A stretch of 64,000 nucleotides of DNA, from positions 1 through 64,000 of the forward strand of contig JAXMCQ010000007.1 in the NCBI GenBank assembly GCA_046349315.1, given 5' to 3'. This DNA comes from JAEUMG01 sp046349315. Lineage in GTDB: Bacteria > Pseudomonadota > Alphaproteobacteria > Rhizobiales > Aestuariivirgaceae. A program made the position numbers and the translations under genes. Shown in pieces: positions 50,196 through 59,316 of the stretch. The notes beneath the pieces were generated by a model. It had not been told where the DNA came from and made no database searches. It saw only the letters and a list, made by a program, of their open reading frames with translations. Each line of letters opens with the position of its first letter. The first letter of the stretch is position 1.

Positions 50196-50406
50196 GCAAC
50201 GGAATCAGGGTGAGTTTGCATTGTTTGATGTCGTCTACGAGGATGGCCGCGTGACTTCGCGGCGGCGAGTGCCTGCTGCGATTATTCAGGGCCTCGACGG
50301 TGAACATGCGGCTTGGAGCGCTATCCAGGAGCAAGACAACTCCATCGCGGAAAAAGCAGGAACCCCACGCGGCAAGATTAAGTCTGTGACGCGCGTTCGG
50401 GCCTAG
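50179..50406 (+). CDS. Small hypothetical protein
   Basis: A 75-residue protein beginning MGKKDRQRNQGEFALFDVVY, with EDGRVTSRRRVPAAIIQGLDG and WSAIQEQDNSIAEKAG. It overlaps the previous gene by 17 bases in another frame and has a GGGGAGGA site 7 bases before the ATG. It looks like a coupled pair with its neighbour. No family was recognised. Confidence 0.72.
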   Translation: MGKKDRQRNQGEFALFDVVYEDGRVTSRRRVPAAIIQGLDGEHAAWSAIQEQDNSIAEKAGTPRGKIKSVTRVRA

Positions 50407-50568
50407 TCTGTTGCGCCATGAGTGAAATCGTGGCGCATATCGAGCATGCTAGGTCCCCACCTTGAGGCGGACAAGATTTTAGGGCCCGATTGTCGAAATC
50501 GCTGAGTGTCGCCCGTCATTGCGGTGTGGAGGGCATGATGTCCTCCTTCAATCCATGAGGAGATCGCC

Positions 50569-50919
50569 ATGAAATACGCGCTGTTCATCTATGGCAAGGA
50601 AGACGCCCAGGCGCCGAGCGAGGCCGACGCCTACAAAATGACCGAAGCCTATGGCGCCTATGTCGGTGCCATGCAGAAGGCCGGCATCATCCTGGGCGGC
50701 GAAAGACTGCGCCCGTCGAGTGCGGCGAGCACGGTGCGCAATACCAATGGCAAGGCCAAGGTGCTGGACGGCCCCTATGCCGAGACCAAGGAGCAGCTTG
50801 CCGGCTATTTCATCATCGACGTGCCCGATCTCGACGCGGCATTGTCATGGGCGGCGCGCTGCCCGGGCGCCACGCACGGCGTGATGGAGGTTCGCCCCAT
50901 CTGGCCCATGCAGGGCTGA
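50569..50919 (+). CDS. YciI/DGPF-domain protein
   Basis: A 116-residue protein with the YCII-related fold: MKYALFIYGKEDAQAP, LRPSSAASTVRN and the KAKVLDGPYAETKEQLAGYF signature that gives the DGPF name. These proteins sit next to ECF42-type sigma factors, as here (7 bases apart). Enzyme activity is not established. A TGAGGAG site precedes the start. Confidence 0.92.
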   Translation: MKYALFIYGKEDAQAPSEADAYKMTEAYGAYVGAMQKAGIILGGERLRPSSAASTVRNTNGKAKVLDGPYAETKEQLAGYFIIDVPDLDAALSWAARCPGATHGVMEVRPIWPMQG

Positions 50920-50926
50920 TCGCGCC

Positions 50927-52177
50927 ATGGCATCAGACGCCAGCGCGACGGCCGAAGCGGTCGCGCGGCGCAGCTATGGACGATTGATCGCCATCCTCGC
51001 GAGCCGTGGGCGCGATCTCGCCGCCGCCGAGGATGCCTTGTCGGAAGCCTTCGCGCGGGCGCTCATCGAATGGCCGCGCACTGGTGCGCCCGGCAATCCC
51101 GAAGCCTGGCTGATGACGGTGGCGCGGCGCCAATTGATCGATGGCGTTCGTCGCCGCCAAACCGGAGACGCCATGAGCGACCATTTGCGCCTCATCGCCG
51201 ATGAACTCGCTGCCGCGCGCGACGATGCCGGCGGCTTCGGCGATCAGCGTCTCGCCTTGATGTTTGCCTGCGCGCATCCGGCGATCGAGGAGGCCATCCG
51301 CGCTCCATTAATACTGCAGAGCTTGCTCGGCTTCGATGCCGCGGCGATCGGGGAGGCCTTCCTCGTCTCGCCTGCCGCGATGGGCCAGAGATTGTCGCGC
51401 GCCAAGGCCAAGATCAAGGATGCGGGCATTCCGTTTCGGGTACCCGATCGATCAGAATTACCTGAGCGCCTCGAAGCCGTGCTCGATGCGATCTACGCGG
51501 CCTATGCGGAAGGCTGGATGAAGAGCGCCAAGAGCGATGACGCGCCTGGCGCACTGGCCGAGGAAGCAATCTGGCTCGGCCGCCTTGTCATCTCGCTTCT
51601 GCCCAACGAGCCAGAGGCATTGGCGCTCGTCTCGCTGATGCTGCACCTCGAAGCGCGCCGGGCGGCGCGCCGCGATGCAGGCGGAGGCTATGTTCCGCTG
51701 GCCGAGCAGGAGGTGGAGCAATGGGACATGCATCTCATCGGCGAGGCCGAGCAATTGCTCATGCGGGCGAGCCATGCGGGGCCGACCGGGCGCTATCAAT
51801 TGGAAGCGGCCGTGCAATCGGCGCATGCAGCGCGGCGCTTCACCGGTCGTTCCGACTGGCAGGCGATCGCGCAGCTTTATGATGCACTGATCGTGCTGAC
51901 GCATTCGCCGGTGATCGCCATCAATCGCGCGGTCGCAATCGCCGAGACGCGCGGTGCCGTCGAAGGCCTGGCCGCGCTCGAGGCCGCCGCCGCCGATCCT
52001 CGCCTTGCGGAGTATCAACCCTATTGGGCGGCGCGGGCGGAATTGCTGGCAAGGGCGGGCGACCGCGAGCGCGCGGATCAGGCCTATGAACGCGCGATCG
52101 GTCTCGCCGACGATCCGGCAGTGAGGACGTTCCTGCAGAAGAAGCGGTCGGGTTTGTCTCAAGTCTCCGGCGTGTAA
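50927..52177 (+). CDS. ECF sigma factor with C-terminal TPR-like extension (ECF42-type)
   Basis: A 416-residue protein. Residues 1-165 are sigma regions 2 and 4 (DLAAAEDALSEAFARALIEWP, GNPEAWLMTVARRQLIDGVRR and VSPAAMGQRLSRAKAKI). The remaining 250 residues are helical (GRLVISLLPNEPEALALVSLMLHLEARR and ALIVLTHSPVIAINRAVAIAE), the extension typical of ECF42. No anti-sigma gene is present; the extension is thought to control activity. It likely transcribes its own DGPF operon. Its 3' end overlaps the cyclase gene by 19 bases. Confidence 0.93.
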   Translation: MASDASATAEAVARRSYGRLIAILASRGRDLAAAEDALSEAFARALIEWPRTGAPGNPEAWLMTVARRQLIDGVRRRQTGDAMSDHLRLIADELAAARDDAGGFGDQRLALMFACAHPAIEEAIRAPLILQSLLGFDAAAIGEAFLVSPAAMGQRLSRAKAKIKDAGIPFRVPDRSELPERLEAVLDAIYAAYAEGWMKSAKSDDAPGALAEEAIWLGRLVISLLPNEPEALALVSLMLHLEARRAARRDAGGGYVPLAEQEVEQWDMHLIGEAEQLLMRASHAGPTGRYQLEAAVQSAHAARRFTGRSDWQAIAQLYDALIVLTHSPVIAINRAVAIAETRGAVEGLAALEAAAADPRLAEYQPYWAARAELLARAGDRERADQAYERAIGLADDPAVRTFLQKKRSGLSQVSGV

Positions 52178-54021
52178 ATCTCGACCTCATCGCCGATACC
52201 GCGGAGCGCCAGCGCGCCGAGACGCTTGAGGGGCAGGCGATCCTTGAGCGCGGCAACGGTGCCGGGGCCGAGCGCGATGGATGAGCCGAAGCTCTTGTTC
52301 GCCGTCTGCAGGCGCGAGGCGAGATTGAGCGGCCGGCCGTAGGCCGTGTAGTCGCGCCTGGCGCCGCGGCCCACTTCACCAAGGACCGCCGGTCCGGTTT
52401 CGATGCCGATGCGGGTGCGGCCGAGGCCGAGCTCGGCAATCCCGGGCGATCGGCGAAAGCTTTCAGTCGCCTGGACGATCGCCAACGCACAGGCGACCGC
52501 TTTCTCGGCATGGTCAGCGAGGTCGAGCGGCGCGTTGAAGAAGCCGTGCAATGCATCGCCGACAATCTTGTCGACCATGCCGCCATGCGAAACGATGATG
52601 CCGGCGACGAGATCGACATAGCGGTCGAGCAGCGAAACGACGGCTTCCGCGCCGACCCGCTCGGTGAGCGCGGTGAAATCCTCGATGTCGGTGAAGAGCA
52701 CGGTGATGGTGCGTGTTTCGCCGGTGAGCCGCAATTCGCCGGGCCGGTCGATGATCCGCTGCACGACCTCGGAGGGCATGTGGAGCGCGAAGCGCCGCTC
52801 GATGGCGAGGCGCTGGCGATAAGTGAGTGCGAATTGCGCCAATGCCGCTGCCTGCGTGCCGATCAGGAGAAGGAGAACGGGGATGACGGGATCGGTAAGC
52901 CACTGGCGGCCGGTGCTGAGAAGGCTCGCGGCGGCGATCCACAAGAGTGCAAGCCCGAGCCAGACCAGCGCGGCGCGCCCTGGAGGAAGCGTGAACACGG
53001 CGAGAATGCCGAGAAGCGCAAGGATGACTCCCGCAATGATCTCGAAATGGTCCATAAAGGGCGCGCGCCACGGAATATCGCCGGCCAGCATCTGCTCGAT
53101 CGCCTCAGCCTGGATATCGACCGAAGGCATCAAGGGATCGATGGAAGTCAAGCGCAAGCCGCCGGCTTCGGGCGCACTCGCCCCAAGCAATACGATCTTA
53201 TTCGCCATGCGTGCTGGATCGGCGCGGTTGGTGAGGAGGTCCTGGGCCTGGATCGTGCGCGCCGCGCGATCGGCCGCTTTCGCGAAGTGGAGCCGCATCA
53301 ACCCGTCGGGCGGCAGGGGTAGCACCAGTTCGCCGATGCGCAGCACCTGCGGCGGCGAGGACGCGATGAGATTGGCGCCGCCTTCAGCCACGCGGATCGC
53401 TTCGACCGCAAGACCCGGAAAGAGCGCGCCCGCTCCGCCGGCGAGAAGCGGCACAGCGCGCACCGGCTCGCCCTCAGGCGCCGGCAGCGAAATGACGCCG
53501 GCACCACCTGCGGCCTTGAGGAGGAGGGGGTCAGGAAGGGCGGCCCCTGGTGTTTGCAGCAGATCCGGTACTTTGACATTGCCGCTGACCGCGATGGCGC
53601 TGGTCAATGGTGCTGCTGCCGTCGGTGCCGGGTCGAGCACGATGCCGAGCACGGCCGGCACGCGAGCCAGGGCTTCGGCGAGACCCGTATCATCGGGCTC
53701 TGACTCGCGTGGAGCGAGAAGAATGTCGATCGCCAGCGCTTTCGGCCCGGCATCTGCGATTTTGGTAACGACGCTGGCGAGCTGCGACCTTGGCCATGGC
53801 CAGGGGCCGAGCTCGGCCAATGCGTCGCGGCCGATATCTACGATCACGACGTTGCTCTCGGCATCGCCGCGCGGTGCCATCGCCAGCATGCGGTCAAAGC
53901 TTTCTTCGCGCAGGTTCCGCAGCAGCGATCCCGGATCAAACCAGGCGAAGAGCGCGGCAACAAGCAGGCAAATGATGCCGGCCGCAGCGACCGAGGCTGA
54001 GGATGCGTGCCGGCGCTTCAT
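52159..54021 (-). CDS. CHASE2-domain adenylate cyclase
   Basis: A 620-residue membrane cyclase. An N-terminal helix (residues 8-28) is followed by a periplasmic CHASE2 domain (SFDRMLAMAP and VVIVDIGRDALAELGPWPWPR), then three helices (residues about 330-405), then a class III cyclase domain with VLFTDIEDFTALTERVG, where the two metal-binding Asp occur with VDKIVGDALHGFFNAP, and GIETGPAVLGEVGRGARRDYTAYG. It makes cAMP in response to an external signal. Transcription continues from the fumarase gene by ATGA overlap. Confidence 0.93.
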   Translation of the reverse strand: MKRRHASSASVAAAGIICLLVAALFAWFDPGSLLRNLREESFDRMLAMAPRGDAESNVVIVDIGRDALAELGPWPWPRSQLASVVTKIADAGPKALAIDILLAPRESEPDDTGLAEALARVPAVLGIVLDPAPTAAAPLTSAIAVSGNVKVPDLLQTPGAALPDPLLLKAAGGAGVISLPAPEGEPVRAVPLLAGGAGALFPGLAVEAIRVAEGGANLIASSPPQVLRIGELVLPLPPDGLMRLHFAKAADRAARTIQAQDLLTNRADPARMANKIVLLGASAPEAGGLRLTSIDPLMPSVDIQAEAIEQMLAGDIPWRAPFMDHFEIIAGVILALLGILAVFTLPPGRAALVWLGLALLWIAAASLLSTGRQWLTDPVIPVLLLLIGTQAAALAQFALTYRQRLAIERRFALHMPSEVVQRIIDRPGELRLTGETRTITVLFTDIEDFTALTERVGAEAVVSLLDRYVDLVAGIIVSHGGMVDKIVGDALHGFFNAPLDLADHAEKAVACALAIVQATESFRRSPGIAELGLGRTRIGIETGPAVLGEVGRGARRDYTAYGRPLNLASRLQTANKSFGSSIALGPGTVAALKDRLPLKRLGALALRGIGDEVEIYTPET

Positions 54022-55532
54022 GCCGCTGGCGGGCGCAACGGTTTCTGACGGAAGCGTCGCGGACCGATTTCGTGGATCGACTGGCCGCGGGTATCGACGG
54101 CGACGGTCACCGGCATGGCGTCCACCTTGAACTCGTAGATCGCTTCCATGCCGAGATCCGCATAGGCAACGACCCGGGCGGATTTGATCGCCTTCGAAAC
54201 GAGATAGGCAGCACCGCCGACGGCGATGAGATAGGCGGCGCGGTGGCGGGCGATCTCGGCGATTGCTTCCGCCCCGCGCTCGGCTTTGCCGATCATGATC
54301 TTGAGCCCGGTCGCAGCAAGGAGTTCGCCGGTGAACCGGTCCATGCGCGTGGCGGTGGTGGGGCCGGCGGGACCGATCACTTCATCGCCGACGGCATCGA
54401 CCGGGCCGACATAATAGATGGCACGGTTCCTCAAATCGACGGGAAGCGTGCCGCCGGATCGTATGGTTTCGACCATGCGCTTATGGGCAGCGTCGCGGCC
54501 GGTATAGAGCGTGCCGGTGAGAAGGAGATGGTCGCCGGGTTGCCAGGCGTCCATCTCCGCCTGCGAGATCCTGTCGAGGTCGACGGAGCGAAAGCCGAGC
54601 GAGGCATGATCGAGCACCAACTCCGGCCAGTCGCCGAGATCGGGTGGAGAGAAATGGGCGGGGCCCAAACCGTCGAGTTCGAAGTGAATATGGCGCGTCG
54701 CCGCGCAATTCGGAATGAGGGCCACCGGCAGCGAGGCGGCGTGGGTGGGGAAGGTGGCGATCTTGACATCAAGCGCCGTGGTGCGCCCGCCAAGGCCTTG
54801 CGCTCCGATGCCCAGCGCATTGACGCGCTCATAAATCTCGACGCGCAGTTTCTCAACGGGCGTCGAGGCGCCGCGTGCGAGGAGGTCGAACATGTCGAGC
54901 GGTTCATTCAAGGCTTGTTTCGCAAGAAGCATTGCCTTTTCCGACGAGCCGCCAACGCCGATCCCCAATATGCCGGGTGGACACCAGCCGGCGCCCATGG
55001 TTTCGACCGTCGTCACGACCCAGTCGGCGACCGACTCGGAGGGCTCGAGCACGCCGAAGCGGGATTTGTTCTCCGAACCGCCGCCTTTCGCCGAGACATC
55101 GACGCTGATGCGGTCGCCGGCGACGAGTTCGACGTGGAGGATGGAGGGCGTGTTGTCGCCGCTGTTGCGCCGGGCAAACAGAGGATCGCCGACGACCGAG
55201 GCGCGCAAGGGGTTGTCGCGATGCCGATAGGCCTGGCGCACGGCTTCATCGGTAATGTCCTGTAGCGAGCGGCTCGTTTCGAGCCGTGCTTCGGCGCCGA
55301 TCTTGACGAAGACATTGGCGGTGCCGGTATCCTGGCAGACCGGCCGGCGCCCCAGCGCTGCCATGCGCGAATTGACCAGCACCTGGCCGATCGCGGCCTT
55401 GGCGGCGGAGCTTTCCTCGCGCTCATAGGCCGCCGCCATCGAACGGATGAAGTCGGGCGGATGGAAATAAGACACATATTGCAGCGCGTCGCGCACGCTG
55501 GCGATGTAGTCGGCCTCGCTGACCCTGACCAT
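54018..55532 (-). CDS. Class I fumarate hydratase
   Basis: A 504-residue [4Fe-4S] hydratase combining alpha and beta parts in one chain. The cluster cysteines are Cys66 (PVCQDTGTA), Cys184 (GWCPPGILG) and Cys276 (IPNCAATRH). The C-terminal part has AVGDEVIGPAGPTTATRMDRF and MEAIYEFKVDAMPVTVAVD. It interconverts fumarate and malate; related enzymes act on mesaconate or tartrate. It is the first gene of a pair with the cyclase. Confidence 0.93.
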   Translation of the reverse strand: MVRVSEADYIASVRDALQYVSYFHPPDFIRSMAAAYEREESSAAKAAIGQVLVNSRMAALGRRPVCQDTGTANVFVKIGAEARLETSRSLQDITDEAVRQAYRHRDNPLRASVVGDPLFARRNSGDNTPSILHVELVAGDRISVDVSAKGGGSENKSRFGVLEPSESVADWVVTTVETMGAGWCPPGILGIGVGGSSEKAMLLAKQALNEPLDMFDLLARGASTPVEKLRVEIYERVNALGIGAQGLGGRTTALDVKIATFPTHAASLPVALIPNCAATRHIHFELDGLGPAHFSPPDLGDWPELVLDHASLGFRSVDLDRISQAEMDAWQPGDHLLLTGTLYTGRDAAHKRMVETIRSGGTLPVDLRNRAIYYVGPVDAVGDEVIGPAGPTTATRMDRFTGELLAATGLKIMIGKAERGAEAIAEIARHRAAYLIAVGGAAYLVSKAIKSARVVAYADLGMEAIYEFKVDAMPVTVAVDTRGQSIHEIGPRRFRQKPLRPPAA

Positions 55533-55660
55533 GGCAACCGCCTTAGCATAAACCGGCCGTCTGCGGCCAATTTCGGCGCATGACAGGGCGGCCAAGAAGA
55601 GGATTGCGCGGGCGCGGGGCCCGGTGACACAATGAATTTCCAACCCGAGAGGATGAAAAA

Positions 55661-56578
55661 ATGGCGCTGGTGGGAGACTCCTACGAATATTACGACAAGA
55701 AATTCTACGAGATCACGGTTCCGATCGCCGAGGTCGAGGAACTCTATTCGGGTTGCCTGTGGGCCGAGGGCCCGGTGTGGTTCGGCGATGGCGGCTATCT
55801 CGTCTGGAGCGACATTCCCAACAACCGCTTGCTGCGCTGGCTGCCGGAGCAGGGGGTCAGCGTCTTTCGCGCGCGCTCAGGCTTCGCCAATGGCCACACC
55901 CGCGACCGTCAGGGCCGCCTCGTTTCCTGCGAGCATGGCGGGAGGCGGGTGAGCCGCACCGAGCCCGACGGCACGCTCACCACCATCGCCGACAAGTATG
56001 ACGGCAAGCGGCTCAATTCGCCCAACGATGTGGTGGTGAAATCAGACGGTTCGATCTGGTTCACCGACCCGAGCTACGGCATTCTCTCTGACTATGAAGG
56101 CTATAAGGCGCCGATGGAGCAGAAGGGTTGCTACGTCTTCCGCGTCGATCCGCAGAACGGCACTCTCTCGATCGTCGCCGATGATTTCGTGAAGCCGAAC
56201 GGGCTTGCCTTCTCGCCCGACGAGAAGACGCTCTATATCGCTGACTCGGGCCTGTCGCATGATCCGACCGGCCCGCATCACATCCGCGCCTTCGCTGTCG
56301 ATGACAATGGCAAACTCAGCAAGGGACGAGTCTTCGCCGAAGTCTCGCCGGGCGTGCCCGATGGCATGCGCGTCGACACCGATGGCAATGTCTGGACGAG
56401 CTGCCAGAACGGCGTGATCTGCCTGGCACCGACCGGCCACGCACTCGGCAAAATCAAGATCCCGCAGATGGTGGCGAATGTCTGTTTCGGCGGCGAACGG
56501 CGCAACCGCCTCTTCATCACGGCGACAAAATCACTTTACTCGGTCTATCTCGGTATCAGCGGAGCACAGAAGCCATGA
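55661..56578 (+). CDS. SMP-30/gluconolactonase-type hydrolase
   Basis: A 305-residue beta-propeller: LWAEGPVWFGDGGYLVWSDI, GFANGHTRDRQGRLVSCEHG, LNSPNDVVVKSDGSIWFTDP, FVKPNGLAFSPDEKTLYIADSG and PDGMRVDTDGNVWTS. Ion ligands (Glu, Asn, Asp) are in place. It hydrolyses sugar lactones. A GAGAGGA site precedes the ATG and the stop overlaps the next gene (ATGA). Confidence 0.93.
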   Translation: MALVGDSYEYYDKKFYEITVPIAEVEELYSGCLWAEGPVWFGDGGYLVWSDIPNNRLLRWLPEQGVSVFRARSGFANGHTRDRQGRLVSCEHGGRRVSRTEPDGTLTTIADKYDGKRLNSPNDVVVKSDGSIWFTDPSYGILSDYEGYKAPMEQKGCYVFRVDPQNGTLSIVADDFVKPNGLAFSPDEKTLYIADSGLSHDPTGPHHIRAFAVDDNGKLSKGRVFAEVSPGVPDGMRVDTDGNVWTSCQNGVICLAPTGHALGKIKIPQMVANVCFGGERRNRLFITATKSLYSVYLGISGAQKP

Positions 56579-57471
56579 GCGACAAATTGCGTGTCGGAAT
56601 GATCGGCGTCGGCCTCATGGGCCACGGCATGGCGAAGAATATCGTGACAAAGGGCTTTCCCCTGACTGTCATGGCGCATCACAACCGGAAGCCGGTCGAA
56701 GATCTCATCAAGCTCGGCGCCAAAGAGGCGAAATCGCCGAAGGAAATCGCGGCCGCCTCCGATCTCGTCATCCTCTGCGTCACCGGGACGCCCGAGGTCG
56801 AGGCAACGGTCTATGGCGAGAACGGGCTGCTCGGCGCGATGCGCAAAGGCCTCATCATCGCCGATTGCTCGACGGCCGTGCCGCAATCGACGATCAAGAT
56901 TGCCGCCGATGTCGCCGCGAAGGGCGGCCATTTCGTCGACACGCCATTGACACGCACGCCGAAGGAAGCCGAGGCCGGCAAGCTGGGTGTCATGACCGGC
57001 GGCGATACGGCGGTTCTCGACAAGATTCGTCCGGTGATCGAGTGCTTCTCGGACACGATCGTCCATGCCGGTCCGGTCGGCGCTGCGCATACGTTGAAGC
57101 TCATCAATAATTTCATTGGCCTCGGCAATGCGACTGTTGCGGCGGAAGCCATCGTCGCGGCGCAGCGCGCCGGGGTTGCGATGGAGGCCTTGCGTGACAT
57201 CGTGTTGGGTGGCGGGGCAAGATCTCTGATGTTCGAGCGCTTCATCAAGGTGCCACTTGAGGACGATGATTCAGCGGCGCAATTTGCCATCCGCAATGCC
57301 CGGAAGGATATGCGCTACTACACCAACATGACCGGCGAATTGCCCGTGACGTCCTACATGGCCGAGGCCGTGCACCAGACCCTGGTGCTCGCCGACAATC
57401 TCGGCTTCGGCGAACGCTTCGTCCCCCGCCTCATCGATGCCATCGACAAGGCGAATGGCGGGAAGAAGTAA
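56575..57471 (+). CDS. Beta-hydroxyacid dehydrogenase (HIBADH family)
   Basis: A 298-residue NAD(P)-dependent enzyme with RVGMIGVGLMGHGMAKNI, ADCSTAVPQSTIKIAADV, FVDTPLTRTPKEAEAGKLGVMTGG and the catalytic-Lys block HTLKLINNFIGLGN. It would oxidise a 3-hydroxyacid or tartronate-like compound. With the lactonase it may form a short sugar-acid path. The substrate is unknown. Confidence 0.92.
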   Translation: MSDKLRVGMIGVGLMGHGMAKNIVTKGFPLTVMAHHNRKPVEDLIKLGAKEAKSPKEIAAASDLVILCVTGTPEVEATVYGENGLLGAMRKGLIIADCSTAVPQSTIKIAADVAAKGGHFVDTPLTRTPKEAEAGKLGVMTGGDTAVLDKIRPVIECFSDTIVHAGPVGAAHTLKLINNFIGLGNATVAAEAIVAAQRAGVAMEALRDIVLGGGARSLMFERFIKVPLEDDDSAAQFAIRNARKDMRYYTNMTGELPVTSYMAEAVHQTLVLADNLGFGERFVPRLIDAIDKANGGKK

Positions 57472-57480
57472 CTGTGCGTC

Positions 57481-57501
57481 CTCTCCCGCAGGGCGGGAGA
57501 G
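57481..57501. terminator. Hairpin between convergent genes
   Basis: Perfect 9-bp inverted repeat CTCTCCCGC / GCGGGAGAG with a 3-base loop lies 10 bases after the dehydrogenase stop and 10 before the convergent GNAT stop. No T-run follows, so it may only mark or protect the 3' ends. Confidence 0.55.
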
Positions 57502-57510
57502 GGCTCGGCG

Positions 57511-58038
57511 TTACGTCCCAAACCGCAGGTCGGGCTTGTCGAGCGCCGGGAGACCCGCCGCAGCGACAACACCCGAAGCACCAGCAAGCGCGCCGGGTTC
57601 CAACTCGAGCCCAAGAAAGCGGTCGGGATCGACCGGACCAGGCAATGCCAAGCCCTCGAGCTTGGCGAAGCCGAAGCGGCTGTAGAATGGCTGATCGCCG
57701 ACCAGCAGGATCGCACGCGCGCTTTGGGCCTTCGCCGCGGCGATGGCATGGCGCATCAAGGCCGAGCCGAGGCCGCGGTCGCGATGGCGCGCATCGATGG
57801 CGATCGGGCCGAGCAGCAAGGCCTTGCCGGCGGTGCCGGCTTCAATATCCCACAGGCGCACCGTGCCGATCAACCGGCCGGAGCGGTTGACGGCAGCGAA
57901 GGCGAGACTGTCGGAAGGCATGCGGCCTTCGCGCAGACGCTCGGAAGTCTTGCGGCGGCGCTTCGGGCCGAAGGCGCGGTCGAGCAACGCCTCGCGCTGC
58001 GGGACGTGGACTTCTTTTTCCGGAATGATGGTGACCAT
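57511..58038 (-). CDS. GNAT acetyltransferase, YhbS-like
   Basis: A 175-residue protein with IIPEKEVHVPQREALLDRAFG, LIGTVRLWDIEAG and LLLGPIAIDARHRDRGLGSALM, the acetyl-CoA loop, then AILLVGDQPFYSRFGFAKLEGLALPGPVDPDRFLG. This layout is YhbS/predicted N-acetyltransferase. The ATG at 58038 has a GGAGG site. Substrate unknown. Confidence 0.9.
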   Translation of the reverse strand: MVTIIPEKEVHVPQREALLDRAFGPKRRRKTSERLREGRMPSDSLAFAAVNRSGRLIGTVRLWDIEAGTAGKALLLGPIAIDARHRDRGLGSALMRHAIAAAKAQSARAILLVGDQPFYSRFGFAKLEGLALPGPVDPDRFLGLELEPGALAGASGVVAAAGLPALDKPDLRFGT

Positions 58039-58078
58039 TGTGGCCTCCGTCAAAATATCAAAGCGGACTCAAACCCTT

Positions 58079-58167
58079 CCCGTCATGCCAGCGAAAGCTG
58101 GCATCCCCTGAGGACTCTCCGCGAGCGGAAGCGATTCAGGGGACCCCAGCTTTCGCTGGGGTGACGG
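58079..58167. repeat. Palindromic repeat, family C
   Basis: An 89-bp element bounded by CCGTCATGCCAGCGAAAGCT and AGCTTTCGCTGGGGTGACGG, an imperfect inverted repeat, with an inner stem built on CCCCTGA / TCAGGGG. This sequence type (GTCATGCCAGCGAAAGCTGG) is a frequent intergenic element in proteobacteria. It lies between two minus-strand genes. Only one copy was seen. Confidence 0.8.
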
Positions 58168-58182
58168 TTCAGGTTAGTGGGT

Positions 58183-59316
58183 TTAGATCACGTAGCTCTG
58201 GAGCGGTGCGAAGCCGTTGAACGCGACCGATGCGTAGGTCGTCGTGTAGGCGCCGCACTTGTCGATCAGCACCTCATCGCCGACCGTCAATGTCAACGGC
58301 AGGTCGTAGGGCGTCTTCTCGTAGAGCACGTCGGCCGAGTCGCAGGTGGGACCGGCGAGCACGCACGGACCCTTCGCGTCGCCATCGCGATCGGTGAGGA
58401 TCGGATAGCGGATCGCTTCCTCCATCGTCTCGGCGAGGCCGCCGAACTTGCCGATGTCGAGATAGACCCAGCGCTGCTCGTCGTCCTTGTGCTTCTTCGA
58501 CACGAGCACGACTTCCGCCTTGATCGCGCCGGCATCGCCGACCATACCGCGGCCCGGCTCGATGATCGTTTCCGGGATGGCATTGCCGAAGTGCTTGGCG
58601 AGCGACTCCTGGATTGCACCGGCATAGGCGCCGGTCGCGGGCACGGGCTTGAGATAGCGCGCGGGGAAACCTCCGCCGAGATTGACCATCTGGAGGTGGA
58701 TGCCAAGCGCCGCCAGCTCACGGAAGATCGCCGCCGACTGTGCGAGTGCCGAATCCCAGCCGTCGAGCCGCGTCTGCTGCGAGCCGACATGGAATGAGAC
58801 GCCATAGGCGTTGAGGCCAAGCGCATGTGCGCGCTTGAGCACATCGATCGCCATCGCGGGATCGCAGCCGAACTTGCGCGACAAGGGCCACTCGGCGCCG
58901 GCGCCATCGGTGAGGATGCGGCAGAAGACGCGGGCGCCAGGCGCGGCACGCGCGACCTTCTCGACTTCCTCGATGGAGTCGACGGCATAGAGCGATACCC
59001 CGAGCGCAAAGGCGCGCGCGACATCGCGCTCCTTCTTGATGGTGTTGCCGAAGGAGATGCGGTCGGGCGTGGCCCCGGCAGCAAGCGCCATCTCGATTTC
59101 CGGCACCGACGCCGTGTCAAAGCACGAGCCGAGACCGGCGAGCAGTGACAGGATTTCCGGCGCCGGATTGGCTTTCACCGCATAGAAGATACGGGTGGCC
59201 GGCATGGCGCGGGCGAAGCGGAGATAATTGTCGCGCACGACTTCGAGATCGACGACGAGGCAGGGGCCTTCGGGTCGTCGGGTAGCGAAGAAGTCGAGAA
59301 TGCGAGCGGTGGCCAT
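58183..59316 (-). CDS. Ornithine/lysine decarboxylase (alanine-racemase-fold type)
   Basis: A 377-residue group IV decarboxylase. The PLP Lys is at residue 48 in IFYAVKANPAPEIL; SFHVGSQQ, the HPGRGMVG-like EPGRGMVGDAG and CDSADVLYEK (catalytic Cys) are present. It converts ornithine to putrescine and probably lysine to cadaverine. I chose the ATG at 59316 with a GGGAGGA site. A 336-base structured leader and a promoter lie upstream. Polyamine transport genes are neighbours. Confidence 0.94.
   Translation of the reverse strand: MATARILDFFATRRPEGPCLVVDLEVVRDNYLRFARAMPATRIFYAVKANPAPEILSLLAGLGSCFDTASVPEIEMALAAGATPDRISFGNTIKKERDVARAFALGVSLYAVDSIEEVEKVARAAPGARVFCRILTDGAGAEWPLSRKFGCDPAMAIDVLKRAHALGLNAYGVSFHVGSQQTRLDGWDSALAQSAAIFRELAALGIHLQMVNLGGGFPARYLKPVPATGAYAGAIQESLAKHFGNAIPETIIEPGRGMVGDAGAIKAEVVLVSKKHKDDEQRWVYLDIGKFGGLAETMEEAIRYPILTDRDGDAKGPCVLAGPTCDSADVLYEKTPYDLPLTLTVGDEVLIDKCGAYTTTYASVAFNGFAPLQSYVI

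Noticed and set aside
51458..52162. A 234-codon minus-strand frame inside the sigma factor gene
   Set aside because: It is the antisense shadow of the ECF42 C-terminal region, with Arg/His-rich content and no ribosome site.
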